From CAYFPO01 sp964345035 (GTDB lineage: Bacteria; Fidelibacterota; Marinisomatia; SCGC-AAA003-L08; GCA-002704045): a stretch of DNA of 17,120 nt. Made by a program: the position numbers and the translations under genes. Under the pieces are notes generated by a model. That model saw nothing but the letters and a program-made list of their open reading frames with translations, did not search any database and was not told where the DNA came from. The stretch lies in the NCBI GenBank assembly GCA_964345035.1, contig CAYFPO010000034.1, positions 1-17,120 of the forward strand. Direction: 5' to 3'. Below, piece after piece: positions 1-6,331 of this stretch; position 1 is the stretch's first letter; each line of letters opens with the position of its first letter.

Positions 1-143
1 AATCAGCTATGGATCAGTTTCGGGGGATTGTTGAGGAGCTCCGGTACGTGGACTCCCAGCCTGCCCCCGACCAGTGGGAGGGCTGACAGGGAACCACGGA
101 CACGCGGATTAATCCGGCAACCGCCGGACTCCTGTCTAACATG

Positions 144-180
144 AAAAAAACCCCAATTTTACGGTGAAAAATGGGGTTTT
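144..180 (-). terminator. Intrinsic terminator in repeat copy 1
   Basis: Minus-strand stem AAAACCCCA/TGGGGTTTT, continued by four A-T pairs after one mismatch, with a CACCGT loop and a tract of seven U at the 3' end. It sits downstream of the split-tRNA part of copy 2. The opposite strand has only a four-U tail, so it would work less well for plus-strand transcripts. Confidence 0.7.
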
Positions 181-294
181 GCCGAGGAGCTCCGGTACGT
201 GGACTCCCAGCCTGCCCCCGACCAGTGGGAGGGCTGACAGGGAACCACGGACACGCGGATTAATCCGGCAACCGCCGGACTCCTGTCTAACATG

Positions 295-331
295 AAAAAA
301 ACCCCAATTTTACGGTGAAAAATGGGGTTTT
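295..331 (-). terminator. Intrinsic terminator of tRNA-Asn
   Basis: The same hairpin as at 144-180, nine base pairs plus four, followed by seven U on the minus strand. It begins ten bases past the 3' end of the tRNA-Asn gene and is therefore its natural terminator. The copy further downstream is part of the 151-bp duplication. Confidence 0.8.
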
Positions 332-340
332 GCCGAGGAG

Positions 341-414
341 CTCCGGTACGTGGACTCGAACCACGGACACGCGGATTAACAGTCCGCTGCTCTAACCAAC
401 TGAGCTATACCGGA
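341..414 (-). tRNA. tRNA-Asn (anticodon GUU)
   Basis: A 74-nt cloverleaf reads cleanly on the minus strand. The acceptor pair is TCCGGTA/TACCGGA and the D-stem is GCTC/GAGC. The anticodon stem is GCGGA/TCCGC around a CTGTTAA loop, which sets anticodon GUU. The variable loop is GTGTC and the T-stem is CGTGG/CCACG with a TTCGAGT loop. The discriminator is G, as expected for tRNA-Asn, and CCA is not encoded. It lies 62 bp downstream of the HIT gene stop, in the same orientation. A weak -10-like TAAAAT (427-432) could give a short 5' leader, but no convincing -35 is visible, so it may be co-transcribed. The 3' half is copied, in split form, in the adjoining 151-bp repeats. Confidence 0.96.
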
Positions 415-476
415 AAATTATTTTAAATTTTAGCCGGAAAATTTAATTCCTATTTCTACTGGCTTCGAATAAGAAA

Positions 477-965
477 TTAATAATTATTAATTTCTTTTGT
501 TAATAGTTCACACATATCAACCAACCCGGCAACCTGGACTTTTGTGTTTCCAGTTACCGGCATAAAATTGGTATCTCCCTTCCATCTGGGAACTATGTGA
601 TAATGTAAATGATCTTTAATCCCTGCACCTGCTATTTCGCCGAAATTTGCTCCAAAATTAAATCCATCGGGAGAAATTGTATTTTTTAGACATTCCATAG
701 ACTGTGTTACCAGTTCCATCATTTCAACCTGCACTTTTCTGTTCAATGCAATTAATTCAGATGTGTGATCATAGGGGCTAACCATGACGTGCCCGTTATT
801 ATAGGGATATTTATTAACCATGACGAATGCAGTTTCACCTCGTTTTATTATGAGGTTTTCCAAATCATTTTTAGTGTCTGATTCGATACAAAAAATGCAA
901 CTGCCATCTTTTTTCTCAGACCGCTGGACGTACTCTAATCGCCAAGGTGCCCATAGATGATCCAT
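477..965 (-). CDS. HIT-family nucleotide hydrolase/transferase
   Basis: The 162-residue protein has the histidine triad at H119-L-H121-Y-H123, in the context DHLHYHIVPRW. H121 is expected to be the nucleophile that attacks the alpha-phosphate of a dinucleoside polyphosphate or nucleotide-phosphoramidate. An N-terminal CxxC (C23, C26) fits the structural zinc site of the Ap4A phosphorylase-like bacterial branch (typical start MDHLWAPWRLEY). It is cytosolic, with no signal peptide. The ATG overlaps the last base of the upstream EF-G-like stop (TAATG), so translation is probably coupled and the two genes share one mRNA. No Shine-Dalgarno sequence is needed in that arrangement. Family assignment is firm; the exact substrate (Ap4A, AMP-lysine or another nucleotide conjugate) cannot be read from sequence. 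Confidence 0.93.
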   Translation of the reverse strand: MDHLWAPWRLEYVQRSEKKDGSCIFCIESDTKNDLENLIIKRGETAFVMVNKYPYNNGHVMVSPYDHTSELIALNRKVQVEMMELVTQSMECLKNTISPDGFNFGANFGEIAGAGIKDHLHYHIVPRWKGDTNFMPVTGNTKVQVAGLVDMCELLTKEINNY

Positions 966-3055
966 TAATCTCCCTGATGTCGGCTATCTTGATATGCTGA
1001 AATGACCTTTTGGGCTTCATTCGGAGGCATATCCTCATAATGTGAAAATTCCTGGGTGAAAATTCCCCTGCCGCTTGTCATCGCTCTTAATGACGTGGAA
1101 TAATCATGGATCATTGCAAGTGGAACTTCTGCATTGATTACCTGAAAGTGACCATCGGAGTCCATACCCTGAACTCTTCCTCTCCGGGAAGAAATATCGC
1201 CCATAACATCACCCATAACATCATCCGGCACTTTGACCTTAATGGTATATATTGGTTCTAGTAATTTGGGTTTCGCACTGTTAAATGCTTCCTGAAACGC
1301 TTTTTTTCCTGCAATCTGAAATGCCATATCGTTAGAATCCACAGGATGCATTTTACCATCATAAAAATCTACCATCAAATCCACCACTCTACATCCGGAT
1401 ATTACACCCTCATTGCATGCACTGTTGACTCCTTTTTCAACAGAAGATACAAATCCTCTGTCCACATTTTGACCAGTAAGGGATTGTTTAAACTCTATGC
1501 CCTCTCCTCTATTTATTGGTTCAATTTTCATCCAGACTTCTGCAAATTGACCTGAACCACCGGATTGTTTTTTATGGCGGTATTTTGAATCAGAATTGGT
1601 CGTAATGGTTTCTCTGTACGGCACCTTGGGGGATTCTTTCATCAATTCAACATTGTATCTTGCCTTGATTTTACTGATCATGGTATCCAGATGTAGCTCA
1701 CCTTGACCGGATATGATGGTTTGTTTCAGTTCCGAATCAAATTCGTACTGGAAAGTAGGATCTTCCTCATGCATAACAGACAAACCTTCAGACATTTTTT
1801 CTTCCTCACCTCTTGAATGAGGAGCTACAGCAACCCGCATACTTGGTTTTGGATATTCTATTGGTTTAATAACAAAATTATGACCTGCGGCAGCGAGAGT
1901 ATCCCCTGTATGGGTGTTTTTCAGTTTTACTGCAGCACCAATATCTCCTGCAATTACCTCACTTGTATCTTTTCTGGTTTTACCTACCATGGAAAAGACC
2001 TGACGGAAACTTTCTTTATCATTCCGTGTGGTGTTCACTAGTGTATCTCCATTTTTAATACTTCCACCAAATACTCTGAAAAATGAAAATTCACCAATAT
2101 GTGCTTCATTTACCGTTTTGAATACCATTGCAGTGGTGGGATCATTTGTTGTGCAGCCGGTTGTAATTCCTTCGTCACTTCCTGGCTTTGATCCTTTAAT
2201 ATCTGGAAAATCACTGGCACAGGGAGCATATTTGGAAAGTATGTCCATCATTCTTCTCACACCGATATTATTTTTAGCGGAAATGCAGAATACAGGCAGC
2301 AATCCACCACACAACAGAGCTTTGTGCAATCCACTGCGCATTTGATCTTCCGATAATTCACCCTGATCAAAAAATAATTCTAAAAGAGAATCATCAGATT
2401 CTGCAATCAGTTCTATTAATTCACTGTGCAGAGATTCAAGTCTACTCCCCATATCTCCATCTGCAGGAGCTTCAGTTGACTTCCCGGATCCATCAGTCTG
2501 GTAGGTGAAAATTTCTTTCCGTAATACATCACCTATCTGATTAAAATTCTCACCATGATTTACAGGGATCATAAATGGAAATATTTTCTTGCCATATCTT
2601 TCCTGTGCCATACTTAACACATTTTCAAAATTAGCATTATCTCTGTCCATCATGTTCACAATGATTGCTTTTGGTAAACTGTATTCATCAGCAATTTCCC
2701 ACACAAGTTCCGTACCAACTTCAATTCCGTTTACACCACTAACCATAACACCTGCAAAATCAGATACTTTCAATGCACATTTAGCTTCACCCTGAAAATC
2801 CAGATATCCGGGAGCATCCAGTATATTAAGCTTTTTATCCTTCCACTCAATATTCATCAAAGAAAGAGATACGGAATGTTGTCCATGTTTTTCATGCTCC
2901 TGATAATCTGAAACCGTATTCCCATTTTCAATACTTCCCATTCTGTTTATTGCCCCGGCATTAAACAGCATTGCCTCTGACAATATCGTTTTACCAGTTG
3001 CAGCATGACCCACTAAAGTAAAATTGATTATATTCTGTGTTTTGTATTCTTTCAT
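965..3055 (-). CDS. EF-G-like translation GTPase (FusA paralogue)
   Basis: The 696 residues cover the whole EF-G layout: a G domain (about 8-275), domain II (about 300-385), domains III-IV (about 395-600, with the YDGKMHPVDS-type stretch) and domain V to the end. GTPase motifs are the P-loop GHAATGKT (16-23), DAPGY (80-84), NMMD (134-137) and a SAKNN G5 element. The usual DTPGH histidine is tyrosine, the switch-I threonine appears as serine (S61), and G4 has NMMD in place of NKMD. These fit the EF-G-like subfamily typified by Thermus EF-G-2, not the main translocase. A polar, glycine-rich loop near 186-205 breaks the G-prime region. The start ATG is preceded by AGGGGG with a 6-nt spacer. Its stop overlaps the HIT gene start. 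It probably acts on the ribosome, but the physiological role of this paralogue is uncertain. A canonical fusA should exist elsewhere in the genome. Confidence 0.92.
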   Translation of the reverse strand: MKEYKTQNIINFTLVGHAATGKTILSEAMLFNAGAINRMGSIENGNTVSDYQEHEKHGQHSVSLSLMNIEWKDKKLNILDAPGYLDFQGEAKCALKVSDFAGVMVSGVNGIEVGTELVWEIADEYSLPKAIIVNMMDRDNANFENVLSMAQERYGKKIFPFMIPVNHGENFNQIGDVLRKEIFTYQTDGSGKSTEAPADGDMGSRLESLHSELIELIAESDDSLLELFFDQGELSEDQMRSGLHKALLCGGLLPVFCISAKNNIGVRRMMDILSKYAPCASDFPDIKGSKPGSDEGITTGCTTNDPTTAMVFKTVNEAHIGEFSFFRVFGGSIKNGDTLVNTTRNDKESFRQVFSMVGKTRKDTSEVIAGDIGAAVKLKNTHTGDTLAAAGHNFVIKPIEYPKPSMRVAVAPHSRGEEEKMSEGLSVMHEEDPTFQYEFDSELKQTIISGQGELHLDTMISKIKARYNVELMKESPKVPYRETITTNSDSKYRHKKQSGGSGQFAEVWMKIEPINRGEGIEFKQSLTGQNVDRGFVSSVEKGVNSACNEGVISGCRVVDLMVDFYDGKMHPVDSNDMAFQIAGKKAFQEAFNSAKPKLLEPIYTIKVKVPDDVMGDVMGDISSRRGRVQGMDSDGHFQVINAEVPLAMIHDYSTSLRAMTSGRGIFTQEFSHYEDMPPNEAQKVISAYQDSRHQGD

Positions 3056-3107
3056 AAATATCCCCCTAAAAATAAAATTCCAACGGATAAACCGCCGGAA
3101 TATCTAT

Positions 3108-3136
3108 ATTATATACGTTTTTCCCCAATCCCTGTA
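3108..3136 (-). promoter_or_regulatory. Candidate promoter for the EF-G-like/HIT pair
   Basis: The 212-bp gap (3056-3267) before the EF-G-like gene holds a perfect TATAAT on the minus strand (3108-3113). A weak -35 (TACAGG, 3131-3136) lies 17 bp away. The predicted start would give a leader of roughly 45 nt, leaving room for the AGGGGG ribosome site at 3062-3067. The -10 is good and the -35 poor, so this is a plausible but unproven promoter. Confidence 0.4.
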
Positions 3137-3162
3137 TTGAGTTGGGGCAGATTGTCCTGCCC
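3123..3162. other. Overlapping inverted repeats upstream of the EF-G-like gene
   Basis: On the minus strand, CTGCCCCAA (3142-3150 region, reversed) can pair either with TTGGGCAG just before it, through a 6-nt loop, or with TTGGGG after it (CCCCAA on the plus strand at 3123-3128). The two pairings are mutually exclusive. Neither is followed by a good U tract, so a simple terminator is unlikely. It overlaps the candidate -35 region and could be an operator, a weak attenuator or chance. Confidence 0.35.
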
Positions 3163-3267
3163 AATTTGTTCCTATAAAATATTGATTTCATTTATATATT
3201 TTCCGCTGAATTAGGGCATCAAGTTTAGGAATTTTAGCGTATGTTAGACAAGTATAAGGAATTGGAT

Positions 3268-3519
3268 TCATAATTCATATCCGGACATTATTTCCCGCAA
3301 TTTTGGTTTTATAAATATTTGAGTAGTATCCAATGTGGAAAACGCAATTGCAAGTTGTTTTAGTCTATGTTCCAGTGGTTTATTCTTATTGAGAACAATT
3401 ACTTTCTCATCCTCTAACAGGCAATATCCTCCGGAAAAATTACCCTTGTCTGAGATCAGCCGGACTCCCATTTGCTCCGCCAATGCTTCAAATTCCTGAT
3501 AGATCATCGTAGGTTTCAA
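3268..3519 (-). CDS. Small conserved-looking protein of unknown function, coupled to the guanylyltransferase gene
   Basis: An 83-residue soluble protein with no signal peptide or membrane segment. It has a central GGYCLLEDEKVIVLNK stretch followed by a basic amphipathic helix region and IFIKPKLREIM near the end. The general pattern (GG-x-C, then a short beta pair, then LNK-x-x-P, then a helix and a final KPxxRE motif) resembles small proteins I have seen in FCB genomes, but I cannot name a family. The start is TTG at 3519, chosen because AGGAGG (3527-3532) stands 7 nt before it. The alternative ATG at 3507 lacks a site at proper spacing. The TTGA overlap with the guanylyltransferase stop means coupled translation, which suggests but does not prove a related role. 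Confidence 0.75.
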   Translation of the reverse strand: MKPTMIYQEFEALAEQMGVRLISDKGNFSGGYCLLEDEKVIVLNKNKPLEHRLKQLAIAFSTLDTTQIFIKPKLREIMSGYEL

Positions 3520-4583
3520 ATGTATTCCTCCTGATTCATTTCATTTAAAATTGCAACTATTTCCTTCACCTTTTGAGCTTTTTCCATTGTCATAACAAGG
3601 GTGGCATCACCCATATTCACCACTACAAGATTATCCACTCCAATAAGTGCTGTCATTCTATTGGGACTAATTACTAGTGAATTGGAAGAATCAATGGTAA
3701 TCGTTTCTCCCTTCAGCACGTTTTTATTTTTATCCTTTTTCAAAAATTCATATAAAGATTTCCAAGAGCCCATATCACTCCATTTAAATTCTGCTGGGAT
3801 GGTATATACATTTTTTGCTTTCTCCAGAATACCATAATCAATACTTTCCGGTTCAATGATTTCCCATTCCCGATCCAAAACTGCTTCATATTGTGTAGTA
3901 TCTAAAGCATCGTAAATTGAATTCAGTGATTCGTGGAGTTCCGGCATAAATGTTTTCATCTCGAACAGTATTATTTCCGCTTTCCAGATAAAAATACCAG
4001 AGTTCCATAGAAAATCGCCGGAATTAAGGAACTTTTCTGCTGTTTCAACAGGTGGTTTTTCTGCGAATGTCTTTACTTTAAAATCCATATGTCCATTTTT
4101 TTTATTATTCCGATCATATTGAATATAACCATATCCGGTGGCAGGGCGATTGGGAACAATACCCATGGTGACCAATGCCGATTTACTTTTTACAATCTTA
4201 CTTGCTGACATTACCGCCTTTTTAAATTTTGATATTCCGGTAATCAAATGGTCAGCCGGATATATACCCATGACTGCATCCGGATCCCGTTTATACACAT
4301 GAATTGCAGCAAGCCCGATGGCAGGTGCTGTGTTCTTCCCGACGGGTTCGGTAATATAGTTGGTTTTTGGTATTTCAGGTACTTCTTTATGGATCATTTT
4401 GCATAATCTTTTAGATGCAACCACCAAAATTTTTTCCGGGGACGAGATTGCAAATAATCTTTCCGTTGTAAGTCTTATCATGGATGTATTATCTACAATT
4501 TTTAACAACTGTTTGGGAAATTCCTGCCTGCTTTGAGGCCAGAATCTTGTTCCTGATCCTCCTGCTAATATAATATGATACAA
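3516..4583 (-). CDS. manC: Mannose-1-phosphate guanylyltransferase (GDP-mannose pyrophosphorylase)
   Basis: The enzyme makes GDP-mannose from mannose-1-phosphate and GTP in the cytosol. At 355 residues it is the single-domain form, without the C-terminal cupin/isomerase part of bifunctional ManC. The nucleotide-binding signature LAGGSGTRFWPQSR is at residues 6-19, followed by FPKQLL. Later come NRPATGYGYIQ, FAEKPP, FLWNSGIFIWKA and the closing KWSDMGSW, all diagnostic of the type II GMP family. The start is TTG at 4583, with an AAGG about 7 nt upstream; nearby ATG codons do not preserve the N-terminal strand before the signature. It begins 26 bp after the Big_5 lipoprotein stop and overlaps the next gene by 4 nt. 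GDP-mannose would feed surface polysaccharide or glycoprotein synthesis, but no glycosyltransferase is in this window. Confidence 0.93.
   Translation of the reverse strand: MYHIILAGGSGTRFWPQSRQEFPKQLLKIVDNTSMIRLTTERLFAISSPEKILVVASKRLCKMIHKEVPEIPKTNYITEPVGKNTAPAIGLAAIHVYKRDPDAVMGIYPADHLITGISKFKKAVMSASKIVKSKSALVTMGIVPNRPATGYGYIQYDRNNKKNGHMDFKVKTFAEKPPVETAEKFLNSGDFLWNSGIFIWKAEIILFEMKTFMPELHESLNSIYDALDTTQYEAVLDREWEIIEPESIDYGILEKAKNVYTIPAEFKWSDMGSWKSLYEFLKKDKNKNVLKGETITIDSSNSLVISPNRMTALIGVDNLVVVNMGDATLVMTMEKAQKVKEIVAILNEMNQEEYI
3527..3532 (-). promoter_or_regulatory. Shine-Dalgarno AGGAGG setting a TTG start
   Basis: A perfect AGGAGG on the minus strand, 7 nt before the TTG at 3519, inside the 3' end of the mannose-1-phosphate guanylyltransferase gene. 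It decides the start of the 83-residue protein in favour of TTG over the downstream ATG. Confidence 0.75.
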
Positions 4584-4609
4584 ATTATTGCCTTGAATAT
4601 ACCTGTAAT

Positions 4610-6196
4610 TTACTCAATTTCTATATTAATTCCCTCGATTACCCACCTTGCTCTGACTTCAACAGGATCAGGATGTATTCCAAATTTTGCAGCTCTGCGA
4701 TATGGTGACCAAATACCGGAAAAATATATCCTTTCATCCAAATCATTCAAAATTTCAAATCCCCTAATCTCATATTCACCCTGTGGTAGATTAATAAATT
4801 CATAAACATCATTTTCTGCCCGAACATAAAATTTTTCATCAGATTCAATATTCACTGCTTCGATCATAATTGTCGATACCAAATTATCATGGATTTCACC
4901 TCTGATATTACCTCCTGTATGATCAAATTCACTTTCTCTGTTAAGTGAAATAGTTACAACTGAATCTTTCATCATGTTCCCGAAAATATCCTGAATTTTA
5001 TAGCCTGGTATTTTTATTTTAGTAACTGTGTCAGAAATGTATGTCACAGTAATATTCAATGGATCTGGAATTGTATAATTCAGACTCAATGAATCTAAAT
5101 CGGTAAATCCTATAATTTTAATATTTTGTTCATTACCCGTTGGATCTTCTTTTGTTTCTTTACCGAACTGAACTGGTTCAGAAAATGTTATCTGATAACC
5201 ATTCAATGTAAATTCGGTTGAAACAATTTCCGGTGGGACAGTATCGAGAATATCCGGTAAGATGAACTTATATTCCGGTGTGAAATAATTTTCAAGACGA
5301 TTGGATTTTTCCAATGAGATTGCCACTGTATCGCCAGGTGAATAAGGAATGTTTTCAGTTAAAGAATTGGATTGCCGGGGAATAATTATCGGTTCTGTTG
5401 TTCCATCAGAATAAGTTAATTCACCAAATAGAGAATTTTGAAATTCAATGGTTTTTATCTCCAGCTGTTGGATGGGATCACTCATTACGATATAAATATC
5501 CTTCAGTGTATCATTTTCCCCAACCTGAAGAAATTCATCCGAAAGCATCCCATACCGAAGTTTTCTGATCTGTGTGTGAAAATCAGTAATACCTCCCTCT
5601 ACTGCAGCTATCGTAAACTTTCCTGATGAAATATTATTGAATGTAAAAATACCGAATTTATCTGCTTCTGATATGAAAATCGGAGATGCAGTATCAACAA
5701 CCGGAAAATGGAATAACCCAAGTGTATTAAACATCTCCGGGTTAGAATTAATTAGTTGACCTGAAATTGATTGAGTGGGAATCATTTTTCCAGTGGAATA
5801 AACAAGATTGATTGGCGCATCCAGTTCATTACTTCTGTAATCACGGACTCTTCTGGAAATATCCAGACGGATAACTGAAAATGGGGGCAATGGCTGTTTT
5901 GGTGTGATGATAATTTTGTTTTTTCTAACCTTTATTTTAGTTGCAATTTCTGGTATAAGGCTGACCGAAGATGGAACAGAAAGGGGATCAATTAACTCAT
6001 TAAATTCCACAATGAAATAAGTGTCAACTGAAATATTTACTGAATTATTTTTCGGTGTGATTTTAATGGGTTGAGGTCCATCAGCATCCACAGGTCCACC
6101 ACCTGCCGGACCTTGGGCTGCACACCCAAGGATTACAATCAGAATAATTGTGTGTATTCCATAGAATATTAAACTTAATTGATTAAATTTGTACAT
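4610..6196 (-). CDS. Ig-like (Big_5) domain lipoprotein
   Basis: The 528-residue protein starts with a short polar N-region, a hydrophobic stretch (about 14-24) and a lipobox ending VILGC, so C25 should be lipidated. The mature end CAAQGPAGGGPVDADGPQ and the following PKNNSVNI...FIVEFNELID pattern match the Big_5 Ig-like lipoproteins that are common in Bacteroidota and relatives. A second similar beta-domain occurs near 340-440 (DTVPPEIVSTEF, then YQITFSEPV), and a carboxypeptidase-regulatory-like segment near 450-500 (GNIRGEIHD, then FINLPQGEYEIRGF). The protein is therefore a chain of beta-sandwiches on the cell envelope. The ATG at 6196 has no Shine-Dalgarno sequence. Its biological role is unknown; members are usually annotated only as Ig-like domain proteins. 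The family call is confident and the function open. Confidence 0.85.
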   Translation of the reverse strand: MYKFNQLSLIFYGIHTIILIVILGCAAQGPAGGGPVDADGPQPIKITPKNNSVNISVDTYFIVEFNELIDPLSVPSSVSLIPEIATKIKVRKNKIIITPKQPLPPFSVIRLDISRRVRDYRSNELDAPINLVYSTGKMIPTQSISGQLINSNPEMFNTLGLFHFPVVDTASPIFISEADKFGIFTFNNISSGKFTIAAVEGGITDFHTQIRKLRYGMLSDEFLQVGENDTLKDIYIVMSDPIQQLEIKTIEFQNSLFGELTYSDGTTEPIIIPRQSNSLTENIPYSPGDTVAISLEKSNRLENYFTPEYKFILPDILDTVPPEIVSTEFTLNGYQITFSEPVQFGKETKEDPTGNEQNIKIIGFTDLDSLSLNYTIPDPLNITVTYISDTVTKIKIPGYKIQDIFGNMMKDSVVTISLNRESEFDHTGGNIRGEIHDNLVSTIMIEAVNIESDEKFYVRAENDVYEFINLPQGEYEIRGFEILNDLDERIYFSGIWSPYRRAAKFGIHPDPVEVRARWVIEGINIEIE

Positions 6197-6297
6197 ACAA
6201 CACTACAAATTTCGGTAGATATGTTCAGCGATTCAAAGTGTAAAATAGAGAAGAATAGACTGCCAAATAAGAAGTTTTGAAGTTATAATTATTGAAT

Positions 6298-6314
6298 TTG
6301 GGATTTGATCCCAA
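6298..6314 (-). terminator. Weak hairpin after the giant T9SS gene
   Basis: TTGGGAT and ATCCCAA form a 7-bp stem with a 3-nt loop, 17 nt past the stop codon at 6332. The following sequence is AT-rich but lacks a clear run of U, so termination may be partial. The remaining 6197-6297 holds no gene. Confidence 0.35.
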
Positions 6315-6331
6315 TCTGGTTAATGAAGTAG

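Larger units (their letters stand above)
33..334. repeat. Two tandem 151-bp repeats containing a split tRNA-Asn 3' fragment and a terminator
   Basis: Copies at 33-183 and 184-334 look base-for-base identical, and a third partial unit (335-357) runs into the intact tRNA-Asn gene. Read on the minus strand, each copy has, in order: a U-tract terminator; GTTAGA resembling the D-arm of the tRNA; a GC-rich hairpin with a 6-bp stem and 4-nt loop (113-128 in copy 1); the 3' anticodon stem, variable loop and 5' T-stem (91-112); a 35-bp insert (56-90) between TTC and GAG of the T loop; and the 3' T-stem plus acceptor strand (39-55). The 5' acceptor strand and 5' D-stem are absent, so the copies cannot fold as normal tRNAs. 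The insert is itself an imperfect hairpin (CAGCC pairing with GGCTG). The GC richness contrasts with the surrounding DNA. Origin is unknown: a duplicated attachment-type scar, a structured RNA or an assembly artefact are all possible. Confidence 0.85.

Noticed and set aside
3..86. Open plus-strand frame ending in TGA that could be the 3' end of a gene entering from the left (ends YVDSQPAPDQWEG)
   Set aside because: Most of it lies in the split-tRNA repeat, whose sequence is fixed by tRNA identity. The codons are GC-rich and unlike the neighbours, and the same frame in copy 2 has no start codon. An upstream coding region cannot be excluded, as only about 30 unique bases are visible.
33..128. 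A second functional tRNA, or a tRNA with an intron
   Set aside because: The copies lack the 5' acceptor strand and 5' D-stem, so no complete cloverleaf can form even if the 35-nt T-loop insert were removed.
33..334. CRISPR array or integron cassette array
   Set aside because: There are only two units, adjoining without unique spacers, and each contains tRNA sequence and a terminator. No cas gene or integrase is nearby.
1346..2795. Several plus-strand frames of 68-105 codons opposite the EF-G-like gene
   Set aside because: The minus frame is a full EF-G-like protein with all domains, so these are antisense shadows.
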